From Streptococcus parasanguinis CC87K (GTDB lineage Bacteria > Bacillota > Bacilli > Lactobacillales > Streptococcaceae), in assembly GCF_000507765.1 (NCBI RefSeq), contig NZ_KI669402.1, positions 277,078 through 341,077 of the forward strand: a stretch of 64,000 nt of DNA, read 5' to 3'. Of the stretch, positions 39,599 through 48,706 are shown piece after piece. Under the pieces are notes generated by a model, which saw nothing but the letters and a program-made list of their open reading frames with translations, was not told the origin of the DNA and ran no database searches. Both the position numbers and the translations under genes were made by a program. The first letter of the stretch is position 1; each line of letters begins with the position of its first letter.

Positions 39599-39663
39599 GG
39601 GGATAAGTGGTCAAAATGAAGAGATGAGTGGCGAGATAGAAGAGATTAAAATGAGGAAAAAAT

Positions 39664-39981
39664 TTATTGCAACCATTCTTTTCCCCATTGATTCAAGTCC
39701 TTTAAAATCGGCATCAGTGACTTGCCTTTTTCTGTCAGCTCATATTCTGTATGGAGTGGCATCGTTTTAAAATCATATTTCTCAATCAATTGGTTCTCTA
39801 TTAAAACATCTAATCCACGTGTCAAACTGATCGTTGTAATCCCTTCAACTTCTCTTCTCAATTGATTGAAACGAACTCTCTTATGCTTGTTTATAACCCA
39901 TAATATATTCATCCTCCATTTCCCACCAACCACATCTAAGACTCGAGACATACTACAGTTCCAATTTTTATTTGTTAACAT
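39664..39981 (-). CDS. HxlR family winged-helix regulator
   Basis: 105 residues, one HxlR domain: WNCSMSRVLDVVGGKWRMNILW, then RFNQLRREVEGITTISLTRGLDVL recognition region (key part RFNQLRREVEGI) and the wing EYELTEKGKSL. A single Cys (C9) sits where HxlR-type thiol or electrophile sensors usually carry their reactive Cys. It is divergent from a YciI-like gene with an inverted repeat between them, the usual layout for a repressor of its neighbour. GTAAGGAG precedes the ATG. Confidence 0.88.
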   Translation of the reverse strand: MLTNKNWNCSMSRVLDVVGGKWRMNILWVINKHKRVRFNQLRREVEGITTISLTRGLDVLIENQLIEKYDFKTMPLHTEYELTEKGKSLMPILKDLNQWGKEWLQ

Positions 39982-40004
39982 TTTTTCTCCTTACAAAAAT
40001 GTGC

Positions 40005-40037
40005 CTACTATTCAGGTAGTTTGTAAAGTATTATAAT
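40005..40037 (+). promoter_or_regulatory. Promoter and candidate HxlR operator of the yciI-like gene
   Basis: TATAAT at 40032-40037 with a weak -35 about 17 bp upstream. The inverted repeat CTAC-N7-GTAG (40005-40019) covers the -35, consistent with repression by the divergent HxlR protein. Confidence 0.5.
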
Positions 40038-40068
40038 CTATTTATCATTTATTTTAAAGGAGTCACTT

Positions 40069-40386
40069 ATGTTTATTGTAAATCTTACCTATATCAAGCC
40101 CCTTGATGAAGTTGAAAAATTCTTAGAAAAACACATAGAGTTTTTAAATCAGTATTATACAAAAGGTCATTTTATCGCATCTGGAAGGAAAAATCCAAGG
40201 ACCGGCGGTATCATTCTCATGAGAGCTAAAAATAAAGAAGCCGTTCAAGAAATCATTACACACGATCCATTCTATCAAAATGAGATTGCTCAATATGAGA
40301 TCATTGAATTTGAGGCAAGTAAATATTGTCCAGAATTGAAAAACGTCCTGAACAATCCATTGGACGAAAATGAGGAAATTAAATAA
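40069..40386 (+). CDS. YciI-like (YCII-related) domain protein
   Basis: 105 residues. Dimeric ferredoxin-like alpha-beta barrel of the YciI family: FIVNLTYIKPLDEVEKFLEKH, FIASGRKNPRTGGIIL and ITHDPFYQNEIAQYEIIEF, with the conserved His/Asp pair in THDPF. Enzymatic role unproven for most members. AAAGGAG is located seven to eight bases before the ATG. Divergent from hxlR and probably regulated by it. Confidence 0.85.
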   Translation: MFIVNLTYIKPLDEVEKFLEKHIEFLNQYYTKGHFIASGRKNPRTGGIILMRAKNKEAVQEIITHDPFYQNEIAQYEIIEFEASKYCPELKNVLNNPLDENEEIK

Positions 40387-40458
40387 AGAGACTCAAGTTC
40401 CATTCAATACTGCGTAGGATCGTTAAAAAAGTGTGACTTAGTACCATTAAAACATCGG

Positions 40459-40487
40459 TTGCTATCTAGAGGCTCTTTTGTTACACT
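40459..40487 (+). promoter_or_regulatory. Extended -10 promoter giving a leaderless rlmA mRNA
   Basis: TTGCTA (40459-40464), 17 bp, TACACT (40482-40487) preceded by TG (TGTTACACT). Only six bases separate the -10 from the ATG and there is no Shine-Dalgarno sequence, so transcription should start at the A of ATG. Confidence 0.7.
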
Positions 40488-40493
40488 ACTAAT

Positions 40494-41348
40494 ATGAATA
40501 CACCGATTAAACCAAAGTTACAACGATTTCAAACAGCCACTGCTTTTGCCTGTCCCGTCTGTCAACTGGACCTAGAACTTGTGGAGACCAGTTTTAAATG
40601 TCCCAAGGGCCATTCTTTTGATTTGGCGAAATTTGGCTATGTCAACCTGGCTCCCCAGATCAAGCAATCAAAGGACTATGACAAAGAAAATTTTCAGAAT
40701 CGCCAGCTGATCTTAGAAGCAGGTTTTTATGAGCCGATTCTAACAGCGATCGGACAAAAAATTCCGACCAGTGATGCCAAGATTCTAGATACCGGTTGTG
40801 GAGAAGGCTATTACTCCCGAAAGCTACAAGAGGCTTATCCCGAAGCTACTTTCTATGCATTTGATCTTTCCAAGGAATCTGTGCAACTAGCTGCCAAGAG
40901 TGACACTAGCTGGAAGGTCAATTGGTTTGTAGGAGACTTGGCTCATCTACCCATTCAATCCAAGAGTATGGAGGTCATTTTGGACATCTTCTCCCCGGCT
41001 AATTACGCTGAATTTGAGCGTGTCTTAAAGGCTGAAGGGGTGATCATTAAGGTCGTCCCAACCTCTTCTCATCTGAAAGAAATTCGTCAGCTGGCCCAAG
41101 ATCAATTGACCAAGCAATCCTACTCCAACCAGGAAATTTTGGAGCACTTTAAAGACCACTGCCAGATCCTTTCATCCGAAACGGTCAGCCTCACCAAGAG
41201 TTTAACTCCTGAAGAACGCCAAGCGCTCCTCGCCATGACCCCTCTTCTATTTCACGTTGACCAAGAAAAGATCGACTGGAATCAACTCACAGAAATCACC
41301 ATTGAAGCGGAGCTGCTGGTTGGGAAAATCAAGATACAAAGGACGTAA
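40494..41348 (+). CDS. rlmA: 23S rRNA (guanine-N1)-methyltransferase RlmA(II)-like
   Basis: 284 residues. The N-terminal zinc finger CPVC (C20, C23) and CPKGH (C36, H40) is followed by a Rossmann methyltransferase domain with LDTGCGEGYYSRKL (SAM motif I) and FDLSKESVQLA. DIFSPANYAEFERVL is typical of RlmA. The gram-positive type (TlrB/RlmA-II) methylates G748 in 23S rRNA, near the macrolide exit tunnel. It stands alone and appears to be translated from a leaderless message. Confidence 0.9.
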   Translation: MNTPIKPKLQRFQTATAFACPVCQLDLELVETSFKCPKGHSFDLAKFGYVNLAPQIKQSKDYDKENFQNRQLILEAGFYEPILTAIGQKIPTSDAKILDTGCGEGYYSRKLQEAYPEATFYAFDLSKESVQLAAKSDTSWKVNWFVGDLAHLPIQSKSMEVILDIFSPANYAEFERVLKAEGVIIKVVPTSSHLKEIRQLAQDQLTKQSYSNQEILEHFKDHCQILSSETVSLTKSLTPEERQALLAMTPLLFHVDQEKIDWNQLTEITIEAELLVGKIKIQRT

Positions 41349-41359
41349 AATGAAAAGTG

Positions 41360-41390
41360 AAAAGGCTGAGACAAATCGTCTCAGCCTTTT
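41360..41390. terminator. Bidirectional terminator between rlmA and yesN
   Basis: 13-bp perfect stem AAAAGGCTGAGAC / GTCTCAGCCTTTT with an AAATC loop and T runs on both strands. Confidence 0.9.
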
Positions 41391-42693
41391 ACTCATCTTC
41401 TGCCTGCTCTGTCATGACTTGTAAGCGATAGGTTTTAGGCGATTTTCCACAGAGTTTACGGAAAACCTTGTAGAAATAGCCCACATTGCTGTAACCGACT
41501 TTATAGCAGATATCTTCAATGCTGTCATTGGTCGATAAGAGGAGCTGCTGGGCGGCCTTAATTCGCTGTTTGTTGAGGAGTTCTGCGAAAGTCGCATTGG
41601 TTTCTCGTTTAATCAATTGGCCTAAATAGACTGGATTGATAAAGAGACCCTGACTGATGTCCTTGAGTGACAGCTCTTTTTGGTAATCACGGCTAATCAC
41701 TTGGAGGACACTCGCTACATTTTCATTCATCCGATAGTGGGATAAGAAACGGGACAACTCTTCCTGGATAAAGCCAATCATCTCGCTAAAAGTGGCAGTT
41801 TCTTGGACTTTCTTGACTACATCAGCTAAATTATCACCTTGCAGGTATTCAAACAAATGAAAGACATCCATCAAAAATTGGATAAAGAGCTGCTTGGTCA
41901 GTGAGACCTTAGGGGTCTTCTCAAGGATCATTTTTTCTAACCAATCCAGTTCTTCTAAGATCTGTTGGATATTTCCTTGCATGATCACCCGGTAGGCTGG
42001 TTCATAATAATTGAAGACTTCCTCGTCTTGATTGAGAGGGGTCGCTCCATAAAAGAGTCTCCGCTCCACTAGGTCCTTAAATTGATGAAAGTGCTCCTTA
42101 TAGGGTGGCTCAAAGGCCTTCTCAATCATGGCTTCTTCTTCTTGATCTGAGATAAAGAGTTGAAGATTTTGCCCGAGAACTTGGTAAGACGAGCTGATAA
42201 AACCTTTTTTCTCCTTAGCAATCCCAATCCACAGTGAATTCCGGCCTGCGATATACCGACAAAACTCTTCCTCAGAGATGTCATCGTGAATCAAGCGGTT
42301 GGCCAACTCTTGGCTTGGTTGCTGGATTTGGTGCTGGATTTTTTCTAGGATATTGCCCATCTCCACCTTATTGACAGGTTTGAGCAGGTAGTCTGCCACG
42401 CGCAAATTGAGGGCTGTCTTGACATATTCAAAATCCTGATAGCCTGACATAATGATAAAAGCAGCATCTGGAATTAAATCCTTCATCTCTGCAATCATCT
42501 GAAGTCCGGTCTTTCCAGGCATATTGACATCCGTGATCACCACATCCACCGGATGTTCTCGCACATAATCAAGAGCCTGATCTGCATCTTCAGCAGTTGC
42601 GACCACTTCCATATTCCAGTGGTCAAAGGGGATTAATTTTTTTAACCCTTCTGTAATCATATACTCATCGTCTACTAATAAGACTTTGTACAT
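41389..42693 (-). CDS. YesN-type response regulator (TCS07-like)
   Basis: 434 residues from MYKVLLVDDEYM, with AAGGAG five bases upstream. Receiver domain 1-120 (VDDEYMITEG; VVITDVNMPG phospho-Asp; YLLKPV), a middle linker of about 210 residues, and a C-terminal AraC-type double HTH (about 335-430: LSLKDISQGLFINPVYLGQL; DSIEDICYKVGYSNVGYF). It pairs with the YesM-type kinase ten bases upstream. In pneumococcus the homologous TCS07 pair controls host N-glycan use, and here it lies beside the N-glycan genes, so it is probably their regulator. Confidence 0.92.
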   Translation of the reverse strand: MYKVLLVDDEYMITEGLKKLIPFDHWNMEVVATAEDADQALDYVREHPVDVVITDVNMPGKTGLQMIAEMKDLIPDAAFIIMSGYQDFEYVKTALNLRVADYLLKPVNKVEMGNILEKIQHQIQQPSQELANRLIHDDISEEEFCRYIAGRNSLWIGIAKEKKGFISSSYQVLGQNLQLFISDQEEEAMIEKAFEPPYKEHFHQFKDLVERRLFYGATPLNQDEEVFNYYEPAYRVIMQGNIQQILEELDWLEKMILEKTPKVSLTKQLFIQFLMDVFHLFEYLQGDNLADVVKKVQETATFSEMIGFIQEELSRFLSHYRMNENVASVLQVISRDYQKELSLKDISQGLFINPVYLGQLIKRETNATFAELLNKQRIKAAQQLLLSTNDSIEDICYKVGYSNVGYFYKVFRKLCGKSPKTYRLQVMTEQAEDE

Positions 42694-42703
42694 TCTGTCT
42701 CCT

Positions 42704-44350
42704 TTATTCATCTTGAATGGTTATCGTATAGGTCACTCCATGGTGAGGTTGGGAGAAGACTTGGATATGGTAGCGATCTCCAAAGTAGAGTAGCATGCGT
42801 TCATGAACATTGACAATTCCGATGGACTGCCGCCCACTCTTTTCTTCGATTTCTGAGCGTGGATTGCGATTGGCTAGTATCTCTTGAATTTTTTCTAGCT
42901 GTTCTTCTTCCATCCCGCGCCCATTATCAGTAACTAGAATCATGACTTGCCCTTCTCCTTGCAAGACTTTGACACTAATCACATTGTCCTTGCGTTTGTG
43001 GTCCACTCCATGTGCAAAATAGTTCTCGACCAAAGGCTGGATGGTGAATTTTGGAATCTTCATTTTTTCCAAGCCTGGATCGATCTTAAAGCCATAGGCA
43101 ATTGATTTTGGATAACGTACCATGCAGAGGTAACTGTATTTGCGACAAAATTCTAGCTCATTTTCAACTGTCGTCACTCGCTCATCTGAGATATTATTGC
43201 GCAAGAGACTACTAAACTCATAGATAATATCACCCAACTCTTCTTGCTCTTGCATGACGGCATACATCCGGATAAATTCCAGTGTATTGTACATGAAGTG
43301 GGGATTGATCTGGGCTTGTAGGGCCCGCATATTGGCATCCTTTTGGCTGAGCTGTAGCTGGTAGATATCTCGAATGTTCTTATCCATATTGTCTAACATG
43401 GTATTGATCATATTACCAATAACCAGCAGTTCTTGGTCCTTGGTCGAGGTATCAATCCGTCGTTCACTATCGCCTTGACTGATCAGATTCATGGTATCGA
43501 CCAGATCAAGGACTTGACGACGGTAATTTTTGAAAATTTGCCGCATTAATAAGTAAAGGATCAAGAAAATCAAGAAAGCAATGGAGAGAAAAGTGGTCAG
43601 GTTGGCTAGACCCTTTTTGAGCAGATAACTTTCAGAAACAGCTACATCCACCTTGTAGCCATAGATCGTGCTACGGGTTTGCCATTTAACATCTTTTGAT
43701 TGTCCCTTATCCCCTTCATGGTACATCTCTTTCCCAAAGGGAGTGAAGATCCGCACAGCGACCGGAAGATCACCTCTGGCATTGTCAATCGCTGCCGTCA
43801 AAATTTCCTGGTCCAGCGTCATATAAGCAATCCCAACTCCAGCACCCGTTGTCGGGTCTGTCAAAGGAACTGGAATAGCTGTTGCAGGAGCCTTGTAATG
43901 GTCCGCTGAGACCTGCTTGCCTCCCTTTGATTGCCGGGTAGAGACAAATACCGTCTTGTAATCAGACAAGGTGACATCGATGCCCTCGATGTTTTTATTG
44001 CTCAAATAGAGGCTGTCAATATTCTTATGTAGGGACAATTGGATATAGGAAGGGAATTGGGCATTCAATCGCCAAGTCTCATACTCCGATGGTGACAAGG
44101 TAAAATAGCGATAAATCCCTTCTAATTTTGCAGGGTTTTCAACGAGGCTACGACCTTCTTGTGTGACCCGTTGATAAGAGGTCTCGAGATCCGTCACCAC
44201 TTCGGTCAAGACCCGTTGGGCGATCCGGTCGGCTTCAGCTTGCTGGTTTTTCCAAGAGATCCCCGCAACGACCAGGCCCATAATAGTCAAAATGACCACC
44301 ATGACATAGGCGTAGAATTTTAAAAGCGTACTTAACCAAATTTTTTTCAT
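42704..44350 (-). CDS. YesM-type sensor histidine kinase (TCS07-like)
   Basis: 548 residues. Two membrane helices (about 12-35 and 250-275) flank an extracellular sensor domain of about 215 residues, followed by HAMP (QIFKNYRRQVLDLVDTMNLI), a His_kinase domain with phospho-His in ALQAQINPHFMYNTLEFI and an HATPase_c domain (KFTIQPLVENYFAHGVDH; VTDNGRGM). It starts two bases after the DUF624 gene. It probably senses glycan fragments outside the cell and phosphorylates the YesN-type regulator. Confidence 0.93.
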   Translation of the reverse strand: MKKIWLSTLLKFYAYVMVVILTIMGLVVAGISWKNQQAEADRIAQRVLTEVVTDLETSYQRVTQEGRSLVENPAKLEGIYRYFTLSPSEYETWRLNAQFPSYIQLSLHKNIDSLYLSNKNIEGIDVTLSDYKTVFVSTRQSKGGKQVSADHYKAPATAIPVPLTDPTTGAGVGIAYMTLDQEILTAAIDNARGDLPVAVRIFTPFGKEMYHEGDKGQSKDVKWQTRSTIYGYKVDVAVSESYLLKKGLANLTTFLSIAFLIFLILYLLMRQIFKNYRRQVLDLVDTMNLISQGDSERRIDTSTKDQELLVIGNMINTMLDNMDKNIRDIYQLQLSQKDANMRALQAQINPHFMYNTLEFIRMYAVMQEQEELGDIIYEFSSLLRNNISDERVTTVENELEFCRKYSYLCMVRYPKSIAYGFKIDPGLEKMKIPKFTIQPLVENYFAHGVDHKRKDNVISVKVLQGEGQVMILVTDNGRGMEEEQLEKIQEILANRNPRSEIEEKSGRQSIGIVNVHERMLLYFGDRYHIQVFSQPHHGVTYTITIQDE

Positions 44351-44352
44351 CG

Positions 44353-44967
44353 TTAGGATACCAATTTTTCGTGGATGTTTTGATAAACAGGGTCAAAGAT
44401 ATCATTGACAAAGAAATGCCATACACCGATCAAGACGAAAAAGAGAAGGGCTGGCATATAGTAGCTAATGACGCCAAGTAGCGCAGTTCCAAGGATGAGC
44501 TTCAGAACCGGACGAATGTCCAGCAACATTCCGATCAAACTAAGCTTGATACTATTAGCATAAGAAAGATCGAAATGAACTTGTAATTTCAAATAAACGG
44601 CGTAAGCTAGAGGCGCTACCAAGAGGAAAACCAGATTAAACAAGAGAACCAAAATTTGGAAGAAATTCAAGTGAGGGATCTGGATCATGAGGTACATGCC
44701 ATAGAGGAGAACCCCTTCAATGGCAAAGAAGGTATAAAAGACTTGATTAGCCGGGCGTAGATTTTCTTTGAAGAGTTCCCAAGCGCGTGACCAATGATAG
44801 TCCTTGTAGGTCATGCCATTTTCCGCATAGAGGCTCATGATAGTGGCACTAGCCGGTCCTACTCCCAAGAGAACACCCCCACAGATCGTCAAGACCCAAA
44901 AAATCCCTGTTACCAGCATAGCAACATAGACTCTCGTAAAAATGAACTCGATGATTTTTCCCATCAT
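44353..44967 (-). CDS. DUF624 (YesL-like) membrane protein
   Basis: 204 residues with five or six membrane helices (for example VYVAMLVTGIFWVLTICGGV and LVLLFNLVFLLVAPLAYAVY). GVGPASATIMSLY is the DUF624 signature. YesL-type proteins are regularly encoded with YesM/YesN systems and sugar ABC importers; their molecular role is unknown. First gene of the three-gene sensor operon. Confidence 0.88.
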   Translation of the reverse strand: MMGKIIEFIFTRVYVAMLVTGIFWVLTICGGVLLGVGPASATIMSLYAENGMTYKDYHWSRAWELFKENLRPANQVFYTFFAIEGVLLYGMYLMIQIPHLNFFQILVLLFNLVFLLVAPLAYAVYLKLQVHFDLSYANSIKLSLIGMLLDIRPVLKLILGTALLGVISYYMPALLFFVLIGVWHFFVNDIFDPVYQNIHEKLVS

Positions 44968-44994
44968 TCAGCCTCTTTTCCAATTAGTGATTCT

Positions 44995-45023
44995 ATTATA
45001 CCATAAAAATAAAACGCTTTCCC
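44995..45023 (-). promoter_or_regulatory. Promoter of the DUF624-yesMN operon with degenerate cre
   Basis: Extended -10 TGGTATAAT on the minus strand (TATAAT at 44995-45000). Just upstream, GGGAAAGCGTTTTAT (45009-45023) matches the cre consensus except for two or three positions; it lies at the weak -35, where CcpA binding would interfere with the polymerase. Confidence 0.5.
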
Positions 45024-45086
45024 CCTATTTGCATTGGTAAATTGAAATATTGATTTTCATTTACAGGATTCATTTTCATAAAGACA

Positions 45087-45121
45087 CAAAAAGGCTCTGG
45101 AGATCCCTCCAAAGCCTTTTT
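45087..45121 (-). terminator. Terminator of the glycan importer operon
   Basis: Minus-strand stem AAAGGCTTTGGAG / CTCCAGAGCCTTT (one mismatch) followed by TTTTTG. Confidence 0.88.
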
Positions 45122-45135
45122 CGCACTACCTGCTC

Positions 45136-46617
45136 TTATTTTTTAGAAGCAAGGAATTCGTCGTATTGTTTTTGCATTTCGTCAAGCACTTTTTGGTAAG
45201 CACCTTCTGATTTCAATTTTTCAAGCATCTTAGGAACTTCTACTTCAGGATCCACAGTACCAGTATTGATCGCACCTGCGAATTGGTTCAAAGTATTTGT
45301 AAGAGCTGTGATTTCTGATTTCACTTTATCTGTGTTAAAGATGAAGCCAAGTGCTGGAGATTCTTTTGCAGTTTCCAAGTCTTTCTTAGATTGTGCAATT
45401 TGTTCATCTGTTACGTTTTCGTTGATGTAAAGAATCCAGTTGTTACCAGTGTTCCATCCAGACATGTGAGTGTTTCCGTTGTAGCCATCCAAGACTTTGA
45501 CACGGTTTTCTTTGCCAGGAACTTTTTCCCAGTTCTTGCCTTCTGGTCCATAAACAAGGCCGTTCAAGAGTTCTGGATCAGTGTTCAAGAGGTTCAACAC
45601 TTCCATGGCTTTTTCTTTGTTCTTAGAGTTGTTTGAGATAACAAAGTTAGCTACTTGAGTAGTGTTGTTCTTCTTGTAAAGTTCAGTAAATGGTTTGATG
45701 TCGATCTTACGGTTTGCTACACGAGTAAGCAAGCTGTTACCGTAGTCAGCTGGTCCTACTGTTTCTTCACGAACCAACCATGTATCTTGAGAAAGATCAT
45801 AACCAGTGTCGCTCGTTGCTACGTCTTTTGGAATGTATCCTGCTTCGTAGTATTTGTGAAGAGTCTTCAAGTTTTCTACATAACGAGGAATTGTGTAACG
45901 GTCAACGATCTTAGTGGTGTCACCTTTCAAGTCAACAACGAATGGAAGTCCATCAACAGCCACATAGTCGAAGTCATCTGAAGGTCCACCGTAGCTCTTG
46001 TTCATTGCAAATGGAACAACGTTTGGATCTTTTTCTTTGATAGCTTTCAAGACTGGTTCAAGAGAAGCATAGTCTTTCACGTTTGAAACGTCGATACCAT
46101 ATTTTTCAAGAAGTGGTCCGTTGAAGGCAAAGTTTTGAGAAGATGCCACGTTAGCTGCTACTGGAACAGCATAGATCTTGCCATTTACAGTGTTCCCTTT
46201 GATGTAAGCTGGGTCAAGTGCTTTGTAAAGGTCTTTTCCTTCTTTCTTGTACAATTCTGTCAAGTCAGCATAAGCACCTTTTTGAGCGTTAATGACATAG
46301 TTATTAGCAAAGGCAATATCATAGTTTTCACCAGATGAGATGATAACGTTCATTTTTTGTGCGTAGTCACCCCAACCAAGATATTGGATATCCAATTTTG
46401 CGCCAACTTTCTTTTCAATGATCTTGTTGGCATTTTTAAGAAGAACATCCAAGTTATCTGGTTTATCACCGATTTGGTACATCTTGATGATTGGTTTACC
46501 GTCTTCAGTTGTTGCAGATTTCTTGTTGTTACCTGTAAGGCTTCCACAAGCAGCAAGAGTAGCTCCAAGAGCGATGACACTAGCAGATGCTAACGCATAT
46601 TTTTTCCAATTTTTCAT
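45136..46617 (-). CDS. Glycan/oligosaccharide-binding lipoprotein (NgtS-like)
   Basis: 493 residues. Lipoprotein signal with lipobox LAAC (MKNWKKYALASASVIALG, cleavage before Cys24), then a large family 1 solute-binding fold with a DUF3502-type C-terminal part. Size and operon order match pneumococcal NgtS (SP_0092), which captures host N-glycans released by endo-enzymes. It lies downstream of the two permease genes with a hairpin between, which may raise its level relative to them. The ATPase is not encoded nearby; a shared ATPase such as MsmK is likely used (inference). Confidence 0.88.
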   Translation of the reverse strand: MKNWKKYALASASVIALGATLAACGSLTGNNKKSATTEDGKPIIKMYQIGDKPDNLDVLLKNANKIIEKKVGAKLDIQYLGWGDYAQKMNVIISSGENYDIAFANNYVINAQKGAYADLTELYKKEGKDLYKALDPAYIKGNTVNGKIYAVPVAANVASSQNFAFNGPLLEKYGIDVSNVKDYASLEPVLKAIKEKDPNVVPFAMNKSYGGPSDDFDYVAVDGLPFVVDLKGDTTKIVDRYTIPRYVENLKTLHKYYEAGYIPKDVATSDTGYDLSQDTWLVREETVGPADYGNSLLTRVANRKIDIKPFTELYKKNNTTQVANFVISNNSKNKEKAMEVLNLLNTDPELLNGLVYGPEGKNWEKVPGKENRVKVLDGYNGNTHMSGWNTGNNWILYINENVTDEQIAQSKKDLETAKESPALGFIFNTDKVKSEITALTNTLNQFAGAINTGTVDPEVEVPKMLEKLKSEGAYQKVLDEMQKQYDEFLASKK

Positions 46618-46664
46618 AAGAAAAATCTCCTTTATGTTATTTTCTTTTTAGACTAAGTTATGAG

Positions 46665-46687
46665 TTGAAAATCCTGTTGATTTTCAA
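46665..46687 (-). other. Intercistronic hairpin before the binding-protein gene
   Basis: Perfect 9-bp stem TTGAAAATC / GATTTTCAA with a 5-nt loop and no T run, between the permease and binding-protein genes. A typical mRNA stabiliser giving excess binding protein. Confidence 0.6.
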
Positions 46688-46696
46688 TGAACGATG

Positions 46697-47629
46697 TTAT
46701 TCTTTCACACCACCGATGGTCAAGCCTTTTACAAAGTAGCGTTGGAAGAATGGATAGAGAATGGCGATTGGCACTGTTGCCACAACCACCATGGCCATAC
46801 GTCCTGTTTCCCGTGGGATGGATTGTACAGCTCCTGCCAATTGGCCGGATACCCCGACATTTTTAGCGATGTAATCCATATTGTTTTGGATTTGCATCAA
46901 GAGGTATTGCAATGGGTAAAGGTTGTCACTCTTAATATAGAGGAGGGCATTGAACCAGTCATTCCAGAACCCTAAAGCGGTGAACAAACTGATGGTCGCA
47001 ATCCCTGGTAGAGACAATGGCAAGCAGATTTGGAAGAAGATCCGTGTTTCACTTGCCCCATCGATCCGAGCGGATTCAAGGATAGCTTCTGGAATGGTCC
47101 GTTTAAAGAAGGTCCGCATCAATATGATGTTAAATGGACTGAGCAACATTGGGATAATCAAAGCCCCGATGGTATCACCTAACTGCAAGAGTTGAGTGGT
47201 CACAATGTAGCTTGGAACCAACCCTGCACTAAAGAGCATACTAAGGAGTGAAAATACGGTAAAGAACTTGCGGTATTTAAAGGTACTCCGTGAGATTGCG
47301 TAAGCATAGGTTGTGGTGATAAAGACATTACATGCTGTTCCCACAATGGTCACAAACAAGGTAATGAAGAGGGCTTGCAAGATTTTGTCTTTGAACTGTA
47401 CCAAGAAGAGGTAACCATCAAATCCAAATTTTGCTGGCCAGAATTGGAAGCCATGGACTGCCAAACTTTGTTCGTCAGTCAAAGAGATCATGACAACGAA
47501 GATGAAGGGAAGCACACAGGTCAATCCGACCAAGGTCAACAACAAGGTAAAGAAGAAGTTGCTCTTCTTACTGAAAGAATGGATCCCGACATTATCAATT
47601 TTTTCTTTTTGAATGGTTGATTTTTTCAT
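46697..47629 (-). CDS. Sugar ABC permease (NgtP2-like)
   Basis: 310 residues from MKKSTIQKEKID with AAGGAGG six bases upstream; a longer in-frame start overlaps the upstream gene. Six membrane helices and the MalG-type EAA loop (EAILESARIDGASETRIFFQI, key part ESARIDGASE). CUT1 family permease subunit. It follows the other permease gene by 13 bases. C-terminal end FVKGLTIGGVKE is typical of MalG homologues. Confidence 0.9.
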   Translation of the reverse strand: MKKSTIQKEKIDNVGIHSFSKKSNFFFTLLLTLVGLTCVLPFIFVVMISLTDEQSLAVHGFQFWPAKFGFDGYLFLVQFKDKILQALFITLFVTIVGTACNVFITTTYAYAISRSTFKYRKFFTVFSLLSMLFSAGLVPSYIVTTQLLQLGDTIGALIIPMLLSPFNIILMRTFFKRTIPEAILESARIDGASETRIFFQICLPLSLPGIATISLFTALGFWNDWFNALLYIKSDNLYPLQYLLMQIQNNMDYIAKNVGVSGQLAGAVQSIPRETGRMAMVVVATVPIAILYPFFQRYFVKGLTIGGVKE

Positions 47630-47642
47630 ACGATCCTCCTTT

Positions 47643-48572
47643 CTAGAAGAGAGCGGCATTCTTATCAATGCGACGGGCAATGATATTTGAGATTAAAACA
47701 AGAACCAAACCGACTACCGATTGGTAAAGACCGGCTGCTGCTGTCATCCCGATATCCCCTGACTTGGTCAAACCGTTGTAGACATAAACATCAATAACGT
47801 TGGTCACACTATAGAGCGCTCCAGCATTATGCGGGATTTGGTAGAAAAGACCGAAATCTGCGCGGAAGATATTTCCGACTGCAAGAATAGTCAAAACCGT
47901 AATCAAGGAAGACAACTGAGGAATGGTGATGTTGCGAATGCGTTGCCACTTAGACGCACCATCCACAGTCGCTGCTTCATAGTAAGTTGGGTCAATTCCC
48001 ATGATGGTTGCATAGTACATGACACTACTATAACCAAAGCCTTTCCAGATTCCTAAGAAGAGGAGAAGCGCTGGCCAGATCCACAATTCCGAGTAGAAAT
48101 TGATGGCTTTCATACCAAATGAAGTTAAGATGTGGTTGACCAATCCTTTGTCCACGTTAAGGAAGGCATCGGTGAAGAAGCTGATGATAACCCATGATAG
48201 GAAGTATGGGAAGAGCATGGAGGTTTGAAGCACCTTGACCACTCTTTTTGATCTCAACTCACTAAAGATGATGGCGATCCCAACGGAAACAATCAATCCT
48301 AAGAAGATGAATCCTAAGTTGTACAATACCGTGTTTCTTGTAATAATGTAGGCATCTTTGGAACTAAAGAGGAACTTGAAGTTGTCAAAGCCAACCCACT
48401 TACTCTTCATGACACTGTCAATGAAGCCCTCTCCCGTAATATGATAGTCCTTAAATGCTACGATATTCCCAAAAACCGGAATATAGAAGAATAAGATTAA
48501 CCACGCTGCACCAGGTAAGACCATTAAAAGAAAAATGAAATTTTCTCTCAGAGTCCTTACAAACTTTTTCAT
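47643..48572 (-). CDS. Sugar ABC permease (NgtP1-like, MalF type)
   Basis: 309 residues, six membrane helices, EAA loop YYEAATVDGASKWQRIRNIT. It forms the membrane channel with the downstream permease for uptake of glycan oligosaccharides. First gene of the transporter operon, with AAAGGGGGGAG before the ATG and a perfect cre site over its transcription start. Pneumococcal SP_0090-SP_0092 has the same gene content. Confidence 0.9.
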   Translation of the reverse strand: MKKFVRTLRENFIFLLMVLPGAAWLILFFYIPVFGNIVAFKDYHITGEGFIDSVMKSKWVGFDNFKFLFSSKDAYIITRNTVLYNLGFIFLGLIVSVGIAIIFSELRSKRVVKVLQTSMLFPYFLSWVIISFFTDAFLNVDKGLVNHILTSFGMKAINFYSELWIWPALLLFLGIWKGFGYSSVMYYATIMGIDPTYYEAATVDGASKWQRIRNITIPQLSSLITVLTILAVGNIFRADFGLFYQIPHNAGALYSVTNVIDVYVYNGLTKSGDIGMTAAAGLYQSVVGLVLVLISNIIARRIDKNAALF

Positions 48573-48612
48573 TTAACTCCCCCCTTTGAGCCTTGAGCGT
48601 GTTTATTTACTT

Positions 48613-48661
48613 TGGTAGCGTTTACATCACCTATTATAAGATAGCCCATTTACATTTTCAA
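48613..48661 (-). promoter_or_regulatory. Promoter and perfect cre site of the glycan importer operon
   Basis: Minus-strand TTGAAA (48656-48661), 17 bp, TATAAT (48633-48638). Downstream of the -10, ATGTAAACGCTACCA (48613-48627) fits the cre consensus WTGNAANCGNWNNCW at every fixed position, predicting repression by CcpA when preferred sugars are present. Confidence 0.85.
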
Positions 48662-48706
48662 ACTCCTAATTATAGAAAAAATTCTACAAATTTATGACAT
48701 AGCTTT

